Positions 12,621-27,200 of a DNA stretch of 64,000 nucleotides are shown piece after piece. Origin of the DNA: Osmia lignaria lignaria. Taxonomy: Eukaryota; Arthropoda; Insecta; Hymenoptera; Megachilidae. The notes beneath the pieces were generated by a model. The model was given only the letters and a program-made list of their open reading frames with translations. It was not told where the DNA came from and ran no database searches. Where the stretch lies: assembly GCF_051020975.1 (NCBI RefSeq), contig NC_135045.1, positions 4,652,501 to 4,716,500 of the forward strand. Reading direction: 5' to 3'. The first letter of the stretch is position 1; each line of letters opens with the position of its first letter. The translations under genes and the position numbers were made by a program.

Positions 12621-15600
12621 GACTTTTCGTTCTTGGACTGATTTTTTTTGTTTCCTTAAAAGATCTTACCGATTCAGGAAGAGTTATATCGAATTTGACA
12701 AAATTTATGGAAAGGGTTAATTCACTCCAAATTTAAATCATCAGAAAATTTAAACGATTGAATTTAACAATTATCTCTTTAAAATAGTTCAAATTAGATA
12801 AAATTAGCTTACACTATTTTTGTACTTAGCGAAACATTAGTACAGAAATAGCATCAGCTATAGTTAATATTTATCTACGTGTCATTCGCAAATGCTTCTG
12901 ATTTGTTTAACGTTCTAAGACTTTTGAACATACGTTTATGAGTATGGTAAATACGGAACCAATAACAAGTTGACAAGTAGAATTGAATTAAAAATAGCTG
13001 TGATCTAAAAAAAGAATTTCTGGAATCAGTGAAGCAAACTGTATATTCTCAATGATGTCATAGTTATTAACAATACAGTTAGTTTTGTGTTAGTATCATA
13101 TTTATTCTCAGTATTTTCAATATTAAAAATATTTTGGTTTTCATCAAACCACCTCAACAATGTTGTAAATAATAATAATACTTGAAATATTGTCTGAAGC
13201 ACCTAAAAGTGTTATGTTCACCCTAATAAATATTAAGCGAGATTTATGCAAAAACATCATTATTGACGAACCTTACATATGGATATTTTTACAGGTGCAA
13301 ATATCCGTGTTGGTCCTAATGTTTATTATACTCTTTAGAGTCTCGGTTGGAGTTCATTAACACCTTATCAATGAATTGATCAATAGCTTTGTTTACGTAC
13401 AAAGTCACATAAAGTTATGAGAATCATAGATTCTAAGAAATGTGTGGTTTTCAATGTATTAGGTATACTAATTAATTCTGTGATTTTTCTTTTCTTCAAT
13501 TGAAAATTTGCTTTTAAAAAGTCTGGTAACTTTAATTATTGAAGTAATTTTTATTGTTACTGCATTTTCGCACCACTTTTCAAATACATACACAAAAATT
13601 TAAATTAGGAATTAAAAAGGAGTAGCGCTAAAGGCACTGAATTAATTCATATGTCTAAAATTATTAGTATTTTCAGTTTCGAAAATACCTACTCTTGTAG
13701 TATTTATATTATCTAATCTATAATTATGTTTATACAAATGTCCGCAGTCTAATTCTCTTAATAATCCTTTTAACACAATATAACGAGGCTAATGAAATGA
13801 AATAAATTAACCATCGACGCGTTGCCGAGTAAACCCGTGATTTTCGAAAATTTTCGATCCCACGAAAAGTCAGCCCCGGGATTCTTGTAGGCGTACCTCA
13901 TTTATTTCCCTCCTCTTTTTCGGAAAGTCGAAGTCACTTGGCTGTTCGCAAAAGGCGGCAGCCTCAAGAAGCTCATTATCCTTCGCTAATACGCAACAAA
14001 TGAGCCGATTCCTTGTGCCCTACCCACAGGAAAAAAGGAGCGGGTACAACGTCGGCTTTGTACGCCCCTGGACGAGCTTTAATTTATATAAAAGGTTATT
14101 GTCATCAAATACTGCTTCGTACACGAGTCATAAAATTAATTTCTATTATTTTTGAAACTGTTGACTTCATATAAGTAAAATTATTCACAAGTATTTTTTC
14201 TATTTCTTCATTACATTACTGTCACATATTAATTGTAAATATTTTCAATATTAAAATTCACAATCTCCTTGCAATTACAATTATTATTAAAAATACAATC
14301 TTGAACCTGTAAGATCCACCAGCTGTGATCTTTTGATACCTTTTCAATTTCCATGTTCATTATACGAAGCACAATTTAAATTTAAATTAACAGTATCTCT
14401 TCCAATATCAGAACACAAATTGCAGTTATTCCAAGCTACTCTTCAATAATTTTTAAACAATCGGTTCGTGCCGTTACATCTTGGATATCAACTGGTTAAG
14501 TGATTGATGGTGTTCAAGCTAAAGACGCGAAAGAAAAAAGAAGAAAATAAAAATTTTTATACGGATTATTGATAACCCGGTACGTAATTGGTAAAATCGC
14601 TATAACAGATATACAGGAAGCTACGGCATTAAAGAAATCGTATATTTGCGATTGCTCGCGTAATGGGTCGTATGCAAATGCAATCAACTCGATGCACAGC
14701 TTTCAATTATTGATCTATCCTTGTGCATCGCGTGATTTGTCGCACTTGCACTCACCTTCTCGTCTATTGATCTATAATAGATCTCCTGTAGGTGGCAGTG
14801 GAACGATCTGTTCGCCGGAAGACGTTTAATATGACGGCAGGTAATAATAAATTGATTGCTGCCGATCAAGGGCATAAATTGATTATTAGTTGCTGCATCG
14901 AGTTACAGTTCTGACGACCCACGATGATTTACAGTTTAATGATTCGTGGTTGAATGATGCGTACCACTGGTATACAAGCATCTTTCTGTTCAGCCTTATG
15001 ATCATAAGTGTAACACCTATTAAATTTCAAACAAAGGTTGGAATAATTATAATATTACATATATATCTTCAAATTCACACATTCTCCTTAGGGACACCTA
15101 GGGGAAAGAGCGACACGTGGACATCGCCATTTTTCCTGTGAAAGCCTGGATCGCAAGTGTACTAATTTTTATTTAATTTTTAAGATTGCCTCAATTTAAT
15201 AAGTTATTAGTAATCACAGTATCATTAATGAAATAAAATTAAAATCAGTGAAAAATATCAATATCGTTAAGAACCATTAGGATAATTTAGGGTAAGTTAG
15301 TTTTATAGAAAGACTAGAGGAATTATGTAATAATTTTTAAGATTTTAATACTTCTAAAATCAATAGCGCTGGTTTTTGTTTCGAACATTTGATTTTCTAA
15401 ATGATTTAAGATCCCACTTCCTCGGGGTTCATTCAAACATGACCCCCATAACAGGCCGAGATTTATGGCAAACCGAGGCCCCTAATTAGAATCACACCAA
15501 GGTGTCCTAATTACAGGTTTTGGTACCACGTTTTCGAGCCTTCCCAAAGCTGCACCTTTGGCGCAAGTCCTGCCAATTTCTGCCCTTTTCCCACTAACAG

Positions 15601-17118
15601 CTCATTAATTGTTAGAAAAACTAGAAAACCCTGGGCGTTAGCCACTATGGAATTTACATCTGATTAGCTAACACCATATCTGACACTTGGGTAACACTGT
15701 AAATGAACTACATTGACGCTTCCTTTGTTTCTCTTTCCTTTTTGGGGACCATCAGAGAAAAATGGTCTTAAAAAATAATTTTTCTAAATTATAGGTATAT
15801 GTATATATGAGTATAATGTATTATTTATTTGCATTGTATTATAATCCAAATATAATGATTAATGATGTACAATCGGTAGATAAATTACAACAAATGACAA
15901 AGTTCACCTTAAACTGGGTCATCGGTATAATGTTTCATACGAACAAGACAAGATTCATTAATTTCTACAGCTAACGGTTCGTATCAATGATTTGAGAAAG
16001 CCACGCAAGAGACAAAATTACCGTTTCACCATTATCACGATGAATCCGACCTCCAATCCGCGTGAAACGATTCGAATCAATGCCAAAGTAATCATTCGGA
16101 AAGTAGGAACAAAAGTCGAACAAAATGCTTTCTGATTTCAACAAACGTCCTCGGATTTGTTCTGAATGATTCATAAAAATCTGCTATAAAATAATCAATT
16201 TACATTTTTTTTTTTTCATTGAAAAATTAATGCGATGAAATTAAGCTTCTCTAGGGAAAAAGATCATTCGATGTTTACCATATTTTTCATTACTTTTGCA
16301 TTCAAAAATTCCTATAAATTTCTGAAAATATGCTTTTTTGGATGAAGACAGATTTATTAAAAACATTTAATAAATTTTTTCTAAAACAAAGAAAAATGAA
16401 TTTCTCTCGTTTATATCTGGATAAAATCATTCTTAACGATTATAATTCTTCATCGAGCAGCTAAATTCCATCTGTCTGCTAAAGAAAAGCATCGTTTACT
16501 TAATTATCCCCGCGTGAAGCACGGCTAACACACATTACAGGAAAAATGATCCAAAGAAAGCGCGGTGAATTTCTCTGTTGCGCTTCTCGTCGAAACTCAC
16601 AATTCGCTTCGAGCGTTTATCGCGTTTTCATTTCCGTGAAATCTCGTTCTGTGCGTTACATTTTGCCTGGAAAGCGGACATAGCAACGGAATTCGATGCG
16701 GCAAATCGCTTAAAGGATTTAACACATTCCTTACGGTATAGCAAATACACAATCGGAAGCACGGTTTTAATTAACAGTTTAACTAATTTGTATTCAACTT
16801 TTATTTAATTATGAAAGAATTCAAAGAAAAAGCAAATAATTAAAATTAAACCAATTGATTTTAACCCGTTAACCTAGTGAACCTTTAATTGCCTTACATT
16901 AAAATTATACTATTCAGCAAATGAAAGGCTTCATTTAATTCAGAATTAAACCAAACGCATGTTATTATGAATTAATATTATGCTACATAAGAATAAGAAT
17001 ATTTCCTAAAAATATAAAAATAATTTATTATACTAAATTTCAACCGACGAATTGCAATTGCTATCCCAGACACAATGGACAATTTTTATTTCTTTTAACG
17101 AGAAGGTTAATAGAAAAG
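12621..17118. other. Gene desert, left part, with GC-richer patches
   Basis: No coding exon is supported. Two blocks are less AT-rich and more complex: 13,810-14,080 and 15,400-15,660. The second contains several TAATTA homeodomain-type cores and a TTCCCAC word (inverse of the Su(H)-type GTGGGAA) near 15,587. These are candidates for bHLH-gene enhancers only by position. Confidence 0.4.
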
Positions 17119-17268
17119 TCATGGGACCAAGAAAGTTATCTTTGTCATGGATAACGGGTGTCCAGGTGCATCCTGAACATCACCACCCAGGAAGTGACTA
17201 CTAGCACTGACACTTGCATCGTCATCTTGACTACTCGTCACAGAAGCCGCGGTGCCTCCGGGTAACAT
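17119..17268 (-). other. Possible short exon or small ORF, 49 residues
   Basis: On the minus strand an ATG at 17,268 opens 49 codons ending in TGA at 17,119. The product starts MLPGGTAASVTSSQDDDASV and ends TKITFLVP. It is Ser/Asp/Gly-rich and lies in an unusually GC-rich patch. A stop lies six codons upstream; a possible AG acceptor directly precedes the ATG. I recognise no family. It could be a terminal exon of an unseen gene, a small ORF, or a regulatory element that happens to be open. Confidence 0.25.
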
Positions 17269-20200
17269 GCTGCTTTCTTTAATTTATGTCCCGATGGTGA
17301 TTACCAGGATCGCGTGTTCGCTTTAAAACAGCTAGTGCCCGTTTTTCTGTGGTCATTATCACTCGCAACTCGTCACTCTGTTGCGTGATGATCTTCGGGG
17401 TATAATGTCGTCGCGTTGGTAACACCGTTTTTTCTACATGTCGCTGTTAACGTGTTCGATGTACAGGAGCATGATACTGAAGAGCATATCGAAGGAGATT
17501 TAAAAAAAAAAATTAAATGAAATAGATGTTTGATATTTTAACTTTTTAAGTCCACAGCTGATGATTACATTTTTCACATTTATAATGAATCAGAAATCAT
17601 TTTTTATTTTATATAGTTGATATTCATTTAAAATAACTAAAATTTATATTAAATATATTTCCCTTATTAACAAGTAGATTACCACCCTGAAGATTAAAGT
17701 AATATTTTTATTTTGGACAAATTTTATCTATTATTTTTAATGTCAAGTATCTAATTCGAGCAAATAGTTCTTATTAGATAAATGAAAAATTTGTAATAAT
17801 ATCGGTAGTGGATTTCTATGGAAATTCAAGAAGTCAACGTATTGATAATTTACTATTTTGCAATAAAAAACATGTAATAATGGGAAATATAGTGAACTAG
17901 GCAGAATTAATATCAGCAACAAATTATTGCTTCGGTGAATGTTGCTAGCACAAATTGATTGCACTTCGACATTTCGTGTAACAAACGAGATTTATTGACG
18001 TTTCATTAAATGTACGTCTACCTCTTTTAGACATATGATTGGGTTGATGTTTGATGATGGGGAAATGATTGGCCATGATGTTGATAGATGCTAGAGAAGC
18101 TCCGTGGAAACTGCTTGAAACGGTAACTATCCGTTGGACATATTTTATTTGCTACGATTAAATAGCTCTTTGATAAGTATTTTCCACGTTTTTAATCATA
18201 TAAATTATTAACGCTATTACGGTCTCGGTATCTGTGAAAAGTTTTATTTTTAGAAACCAAAAACTTAGACAAAAATGAAATTATTCGAATAAAATTAATT
18301 ACAAACTTACCTATACAATTTATACGATAATATAAATATAATATTACGAAATTATTATTAGTATCCAATTCCTTAATTAACGAATACGTTTATCAATTAG
18401 TCCAAAAATTGAATCTGCTATTATTAAACATTAATTCGACATCACGAAGACATAACTATGCAAATCGTGTCGAAGTAAATAAATATGTACATAATGTAGG
18501 GAATTAGGGTCGAGGGCAATTTAAAGTTCCTACAAGTACCATAATTACAAGCAAGGTGTATCCATCGGCGTGTGAAGATGGTAGTCAGATTAATTAGAAA
18601 GAATTTTTTTCTCTGATAAATAAAAACGACTTTTGTAATGACAAGTAATTGACAAGACAAGTGTATGTCTTTTTAACAGATTTGTTTACTGTTACAGGTA
18701 ATCAATATACCAATGGAATTCTGAATTATTAATTTTTTAAGTAAAGAGGTTACAGTTGAGAAAAGATGCTTGCTTTTGGCGGGAGATTTTGTAGATTAGC
18801 TTTGAATGAGTGCAGCCGTTTCGAGCGTAACCGTCGAAATACATCAGGCTCATTGGAATTCACATACATAATAAGATACTTCCATTGGCGCCATCCTTTT
18901 CTTCGCGTTTCCATGGGTCGTTACCCATGAGTACCCAACGGCCGTGTGATAGCTGTAAATCAAATTGCTGGAATTAAATCGCGCGTGCTCCATAAGTCTT
19001 AAAAGTCAAATGTTTTCACCTGTTCGAAAAATTGTGTAAGTCGAACATTTTTTATACAATCCAAGAATTTTCGAAATTGAACATTTTCACCTAGTTCAAG
19101 AAATTTCTAAATTGCACGTTCGAGCTTTGTTCAAGAATTTTTCAAATTAAATATTTTCACCTGATCTAAAATTACAAGTGCAAGTTAAATATTTCCCAAT
19201 ATTTCCAATAAAATATTTACAATTTCAAAGAATCTTCCTACTTTCGGTCGAAGGATCATGAAAGCAGAAGAAATTTTTTAATTCAGGAAATTCTTGTTAT
19301 CAATATAATACTTTATAGACTTTATTTGAACGGTCATATAAATGTGATAAACCTTCCTGGCTAAAAGAGACGATACCGTTACATACATGAAAACGACTAT
19401 TCTGCTCGTGTCTTTGTAATTATGCTTATATTTTTACGATATGACACTTTACCAGAGCTATTATGCATCTCTGTTGATTTTACATTAATCTTCGGTCTAT
19501 ACTTGCTTCTTTATCACTGATACCGTTAGGAAGCTTGAAGATTTTCTGTATTTTTAATTGCAATAGTATCAGTCTCACAGCATGAACTTTATACCTAGGT
19601 TAATTAATTTTTCTTTTAAAATAAATATACTAATTTGAATTATTTTGTAATACGTATTTAAAAAATTAAGCTGTAGAAAGTTCCATTTTAATTAATTAAT
19701 TACATTATATTTTCATGAATATTATTTCTTATATTTGCTATTTAAATTTGAATATAAATAACAAATTTACTATTTTTCTAACGAATTTGATTTTAACTTC
19801 TATTTTTCAACTTAACATTTGATGATTAAATACTAGTATAAATTTACTTCTTGGTAAAATAACAGATTTTACGAAATTTTTATTTTATTACTTAATATGA
19901 GAACGAGGTTCGCACAGAAAATGTCGTCGTGGGTGTAAAGAATGTAAATCACCCAGCTTATGGCGATGAAAACACGGAAGAACGAACAAGTGTACAGAAA
20001 GAGATAGAAAACGATGCTTAAGATAATCATATGGTCATCATCTTCCCGTTACTAGCAATAAATTCTAAACGAAGAACAACGGATATATAATTTCGTCAAG
20101 TCACGTTGTCTCATGTGTTAACTTCTTACCGTTTAACGTACGGATGTACCCTTCGTTGAAAAAGAGAAAAATACTTAAACGCTTCGGTATTTAATTTTCT

Positions 20201-20639
20201 AATACTCATTACACGTGTCATCTTCATGACACATAGTACATCTTCAACATTGTAACTTGTCAATAAGTATCATTTTCCAACTATTATTTATTAATACCTA
20301 CTCATTTTTCATAATACAAAATTAAACTCCAAATAATTTCAAATACTTCAAAATATGAAAAAATAGTAAATTTTAATTAATAAGAATATTATTATTATTC
20401 AACGCGAAACGTTTACATTTTCAAATAGTAAATAAAAAAATTTAATAAAACATTTGACACTGGAAATAAAAGTTTATGGTATCAATTTGGTACAGTTTCA
20501 GGCAGACTCAGATGATCATCCATAATATCAACTAATTATTTCACAGCTATAATCACCCATAATAGCAAAACAATTAATTATGCCGTTCCCAAAGTACAAT
20601 ATCTTGAAATCAAAAGAAGTACATACATAATTAGAAGGA
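17269..20639. other. Gene desert, middle part
   Basis: AT-rich with no recognisable gene. An A/T-phased patch with TTCAAGAATTTTC-like words lies at about 19,010-19,230. Nothing else was identified. Confidence 0.5.
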
Positions 20640-21200
20640 TTAAAAGTTAACTCCCATAGTTCCCGCCAAAACGGGTGCATCCGGCCAAAAAGCGACCTCT
20701 GTCAGGTGAGAGAGAAAGGCACGGAGGGGAACCGTCGGGGATGTTCCTGGTCGCGTGCCGTCGTGCTCCGCTGGGCCCAACGATCTCTCGCACATGACAC
20801 ACCGGAATAGGACATTACAACGTGGTGCGCGTCGGGACGACGTGCCGTCGCATCGCTCTGCGTCGCGTCGCGTCGCGTCGCGTCGGTTCCTGCCACGCGA
20901 CCGGCACGTGGCCCGCAATTGCGCCACCCTGCCATTCGGTCACGCCCCGATGATTCGCCTCGTCTGCCCTTCGCCTTCGTACACGATAATTTCAAGCTGG
21001 ACGAAACCGCTCGGACCTCTGTTAACCCTCCGCTGGTTACCCCCTTTCGGATAACTGGACCCCGAAACTACAAACGTCTCGCGCCTGGTTTGCATTCACG
21101 CGACGCGCAGACTTTTGTCGAGCGCCGAGTTTCGCGTGTGAAATTACGGGGTCGCGAACGAACGCCATGTGTCCGGTATCGGTACCAGAATTAAAAGGAT
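20640..21200. promoter_or_regulatory. CpG-rich island with five CGTCG units
   Basis: About 550 bp of CpG-rich sequence interrupts AT-rich DNA. It contains five perfect CGTCG units at 20,861-20,885 and a consensus-like splice donor context, TGTCAGGTGAGAG, at about 20,699. Open frames exist on both strands because stops are rare in GC-rich DNA; none resembles a known protein. A promoter or untranslated first exon is possible, but no downstream exon could be linked. Confidence 0.3.
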
Positions 21201-24200
21201 GCACTAAAAAATTGTTTAAATTCTTCTTTTTTTATTTTTAACGTTTTCTTCGAGCAATCACAATGGTTACAATGATTGCATATTATTTAGAAATTGTTAC
21301 TGTATCAGAGAAAGGATATTCCATTAGGAAATTTAATTAGCAGAGGAGGTGTCACGTTATATGTTAAGACAAACACTTCAGTGTGATGTATCCTTTTAAT
21401 TCTTGGAAGAGATTATTCCACTGCAAGGGTTAAATAACATATTTCAATGAGAAAAAAAAAATGGTTGACAGTTAGTTCTTTGTCGAATCAGGTAGTAGCC
21501 GAACACGGTACTTCACTTAGCCGAAGCACCCCAATGGTGATCATGTTTTATGACGGGTGGCGATGGCGACGCTAGTTCGAAAAACGTCTCGTTGCGAAAA
21601 ACTCGGAGGTTTTACCTGTCGTCGGCTGCGCTTCACTGATACCGTGACTTTCGTAACAATTGTCGGATAAACGAGCGAAAAAAGAGAAGACAAGAAGCAT
21701 GCCATAAATTCTTGTCAAACGGTTCGCTAATGGACGTTTCCTGTCGAACCTCGAGAAATCGTCGCGAAAGCTGGCCGCGAATATTCTTGTGGAAGACATT
21801 GTACCAAGTGGCGGTCGACAAAGCGAGGATAAAGACTTGCAACCTCTTCGTGTACGCTTGGTCTTCGGGAACACACGACTTAACCCCTGACCAGATAACG
21901 CAATTGAAATGGTCTTAGAATGCGGTTACTTCAAGGAAAGCGGCGATTTCATGGAACCAGAAATGGTTCACTGGTCCCATTTTAATTTTTTGGCTGTTGT
22001 AGCATACAGTGTGTCCCAAATATTTCAAAATTTTTTAATTCCCAAATTTCAAAGTTTCCAAATTCTAGAGTTAAAAAATTTCCAAATTCCAAAATTCCAA
22101 AACTCCAAAAATCTAATATTCTAACATTTTAAGTGATCAAAACCAGCTAAAAAGTTTGGCAACTTCATTGTCCCTTTTTTGGTGGATTTTGAAAAATCCT
22201 TAGTTCCTTGTTGATTCAAAGTCAAGGAGCATATCCGTTGAGGGTAAAAAAGGACATGATCGTAAATTAGCTATACCGATGACGTGTCGGAGGATGGTTC
22301 CACGTGGACAAGGGGATCGCCACATGGCACGAGTCTATGGGGCGGAGAATAAATGCGGTATCCATGGTGTAGTGATAGGGCTGGGTGGTGCCATCGAGAA
22401 GTCAGTGTCATCTGTTGCATCGGTTACATCCTGACCGGCAAAGCGTGACCGTGCTCGGTGGTCGGCTACTACAAACGAGGTGCAGGGGATTAATTACCTT
22501 CTAATTGCCTGGCAGAGGGCTGTCATTGTAAATCGATGGTTAAATATTGTTTTGTAACAAGATGACTCTTGTTTTGCGTTGTCAATTGAAAACTTAAAAG
22601 TGGTAAGGTGAAAATTTGTTATTTTAGGAAATTATTTTGCTAAATAAATTCGAAAGAAATGGTGGTTTAAACGTGGATACACCCTGAAAGGGAAAAACAA
22701 ATTACAGCAACGAAGATGCTCCTCCATCTTATTAAAACAATTACTATGAAGTCACCGATACACTGTTCAATTTCACTTGATTGTCGAACCATATGTCTCA
22801 TTGTTCGCATAAATTATTGGTTCGATATCGATTCTTTGGTACTGTAATTCCTTACCGCTTGTCACTGGACTGGTACCATCGTATTATCGACACGGCACGC
22901 GCCCTGTCCAAAATATGGCGAACAGATGACCACGATGAATACCCAGAATACTGTAGATGCATTCACAGAGATTGCATCTTATATCCAGTATCACTGGTTC
23001 AAGATGAATAAGCTTCGTGTGCCAAGTGTTTCAAACAGATCCACTCAAAATTGATGCTGAACAATCCATAATAATTTCTTTGGTGTACCCTAGCTTCTTG
23101 GATTTATTAATATTAAATACAGGAGTCAGTTAGGAGATTTAAAATTTTTTTGGCAATTTAGGTATAAATTAAGGTACACTATTTTAATTTCTGGGAGGAT
23201 GGGGTCTAAAAGGGGCTACAGCTCAGGGCCTCAGAAATCTCAATACGGTCCTGAGGTGGAGAGTAACATTTTGAAAATTCCTAGTAAACAGATACCATTA
23301 TATAAGAGTTCTTATATAAAAAATAGAACAAAGTATAGCTTATCCTATATGGCATCTAACGTGTTAACTGAGGCAAGCACGAGATAATTATTGGTCATAA
23401 AAATTGACGCGGTTACGTGTTGAAATATTTCAGTTTTCTTATTTTCGAGCAACTGGCGTGGCGCGTTGAAGAGGCGTGATTACGCGACGAGGAAAGCTTG
23501 AAACCAGAACACGATAGAAAAAGGCATATGAAAGCTTTTCTTTATTTTTGAACTAACTACACTACCATGTGTTCTGTAATTTCAACTCTATCCTTTCCTT
23601 TCTTAATACTTGTTCATTTTTTGTCATTGTGGTTATCGAACAGCACTCTGGCTATTATGAATCCTCAAAATTATTGCCCTAATCAGAGCGCAATTTGTAT
23701 TATGCTTTCAGTAAATTCAGGGGAACGATGGTTAGATGTGGAAACGTGAGAAAAGAATGTCACGCGAATTGTATGGTCACGCGTAATTAATACATTTAAC
23801 GCTCGAACGGCGTGGCGGACCATGGAGAGAGCCCCAGTTTTTATTTAATTTTCCATTTCATATTGTTTTTATTTTCTAAATTTTATACTGTCCCTTTAAA
23901 AATTCGTCTTCTAATATATCAAACTCTTTAATTAAAAAATTATACATTTAACTTGCCAATTGAATTAATACTAATTAAGAAAAACAAAATTCTATAATAA
24001 GTTTTACCTATCACCTATCAAATAACTTTCATTTGAGACATTTTTCCTATTTACAGTACTTATTAGAGAAATAATAACAAGGTTAACGATAGTTCTCTTA
24101 AACTGTAAAAAATAAAAAATAAATACTTTATTGTATCGCTCTATTTCTTGAAATGTCCATATTCATTAAAAAGTTCATAAATATTTATCTATTTATCATT

Positions 24201-27200
24201 ACGCCTGTCAGTAGTATACCAGTACAACAACGATGTTTATCATTATAATTGATAGATGTCGCACCAATTGCCGACACTTTCTCGTTAGTCCTCGATGTAC
24301 ATAACAGTTTCTATATAACACAAATCTCAAGCAAACATACCGGGTGAGGTCCGAGGCGTCGACAATAAGAAGAACTGTTTGTATGAGAGCACCCTTTCCT
24401 CTGTCACTCTATCTTTCCCTTCTCTTTAATTATACGGTATGATGCGTAAATTTAGAATTCTATCTTCTATGCTTCATACAGTATTCTTACATGCATACGG
24501 AACCCCTGATATCCGTGTTCTGAATGGAGCGCCCAACCGTGGGTTTCGAATGGCAGTGTCCATTGGCCTGGGTTTACTGTGTTTAGGCGTTCAAGAAAAA
24601 AAGCAAAAGGGTGGACGGCGGAGGCATTTGGCATATAAAAATTAAAAAACGCGCGAGTCCATCCTTTGAGACAAAAAATATTATTTCCTATTGACTGCAC
24701 GTCAAGTTTAAAGACACGTTTAAAAGGCTCTACGTTAGCTAGCATGAACGAGAATTTATGGGAATACGAAAGGGGGCAGGGGAGAGGGTACTTTACGTAA
24801 ATAAGAGGGGGGAATCCCCTCACAGACCTTAGAAAAATCTGTTCAATAATATTTGAGAAAAAATATATGCACATCGAATGAGTATCCTGTTCGAAGTCGG
24901 ATAAAAAACACAATGTCGACGCGACGATGACCTCATCCTTTTGTTCCTGTATTTTTTTAAATTTTATATTTCATCAGTTTTTTAACACATTCCTTATATC
25001 ACTTTGATAAACATCTGCTAGTAGGGTACTAAAATGTTTACTAAAGTTACCATGACTTTTTAAAAATAAATCTTCAATTAAAAGAAAAGCGAAAAGCACA
25101 GAATTAATTTGTACCTCTAATATTTTAAATAACCAACAAGATTTCAACAAATAAAATAATTTTCTGTTATACCTCAGATTATTAAAATAAAAATTATTTT
25201 ACTTAAAGTATATAGCATACAGCTTTTTTTTATTCTATCAAACTCTGGCACATTTATATAAATATATAGGGTGTCTTAGAATTTTGTTCACTAGTGTATG
25301 TTCAGACACAATGAATGAACGGCGCCGTAGGAGTTCTCGAAACGAATTCTGTCGGCGTTATTTCTGTGAAATCCTGCGAACAGAATTTTCTTAACACAAA
25401 AGCCCAGCTGAATCGATGAGAATTTTAATCACGGAACGGGTTAACGAGTTCTGCGGTCGGCTAGAAGAGCGGTGGCCAAAATCTTTCGACACGGAGTCAG
25501 GTGGTTGGAATCGTAATTCCATCGAGGGTGCTGCGTTTGACACCATAAGGGTAGCGAGGTGTCACAAAACTTTTCGATGCTGTAGCATCCTGGAACGAAT
25601 TGTCCTTCTTTCAGTATCCGACCTTAGGTCTGACGCCTCGTTATCGAACAGACGTCGCAATAATGAGGATGTAATTTCTCCTGAAAAATTATTGGCTAGG
25701 TTAGCCCTGAAACCGCCCTTTCGTCACTGCTTTTCCCTAATAGGGTGTTTTGAAATTGTAGGTGCGAAATTGATGGGTAGACAAAATTTGGAAAATTGTT
25801 ATTTTCTGATTGTGATTGACAGGATTCCAATCTGTTTTTGAAATCTCAGCAGGGGTTTTCAGAATTGTTATTATTAAACTATGTGATTCTATACTGTCAA
25901 AGTTTTAGGTATATATTTATTTACGTTCAGATGAGATTAGAAATTTTTTAAAGGAAAATAAATGAGTACCATAATAATACTTTACACTTATATTTCCTTG
26001 GTAACTTTTCCTTGAAAAGTAACTTTTCACATCAGAATCTATTATTCTTTTTTTTTTTTTATTAAACACTAATTATAAAATTTACAAATTTAAGCTAATT
26101 TAAGCCAATTAAAAAATTTCATCTTTGGATAGGAGGACACCTTACCCCTTACTTATGATTTAAAAACACCAATAATTAAAAAATTAAGTATGTTAAATTA
26201 GAAGAGCTATTGTGGTCACAAAATATTTAACTATCATAGTATTTTTTTTAAATTTGAAATTCGCAAGAAGTTCCAATTATAATTCTAGTTTATCACCAAA
26301 TATCATTATGAAAATAAAAATAAAAGAAAGCTGTATAAGGACCATATTTTCGTATTTTCAAACTGAAGCATCGTAAAAGGTTGCAGACGGCACGAATTTT
26401 ACCTGAAACGGATATTGGCTACAATTTCGAAAATTCGACCATTTTTGGTCACGCCCCGTGCTCGGTCAAATCTGTCCCACGAATTCTCTGCTCTCTGTTC
26501 TTGTAGCCATGCTTGTTGCCATTTCCACAAATTTTACCATTGTAATCCTTTGTCGTGTTCCATTCTTGCCGCTAATTCGATTACACGGAACGTTGAAACG
26601 TATGTCCGGCTGACAGCGAATCGAATTTCAGTAAAATCTTTATTGACAGCAAAGGTGTATGTGCTTACATTGTTTCACTTTTATCTTCAATATAAAAGTG
26701 CTTTTTTGTTTTCTTTGGTCAGTTGTGTCGGTTTAATAAAGAAGATGTTGTAGGTGTATTGGTAAGGTGTTAACCCGTTACCTTCAAGACTGAGTGGTTC
26801 AATTACCTTTGGAAGATATTCAAAAATTTACAATGGATTAAAAATGTACTTGCACATTCTTTAAAGTAAATGTTAAAAATTAAAGATTTCTACAACTTTT
26901 TGCCAAAATGAATAATAGAAATAATAGAAAACAAAGAGGATCACACTATTAAAAACATATATCTACAATTTCATTTTGAAATACACATTTCTTATATATT
27001 TTCTAAACGTTATATTATTTTGTTCTCACCCATTTGTGTTTATATTTCTTTCAAGAGAATTTCTGGAACTCATGTCAGTCTGAATTATAATTACATATTC
27101 GTACCATGTAATGTATACAGTAGCAGAGTGTTGTTTTCACACATAAACTAGTTTAAATGCCATAAGTAATCTCCGATAGTGTGATCGGGCCTTAGCGTCC

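Noticed and set aside
20640..21194. Several 90-100-codon frames on both strands
   Set aside because: They overlap each other in a CpG-rich patch with few stop codons and contain Arg/Ser/Asp repeats produced by the CGTCG units.
24467..24913. 148-codon minus-strand open frame
   Set aside because: No recognisable domain, Phe/Cys-rich composition as expected from random AT-rich sequence, and no splice-linked partner.
25416..25841. 141-codon plus-strand open frame
   Set aside because: No family resemblance and no supporting exon; probably a chance frame in a GC-richer patch.
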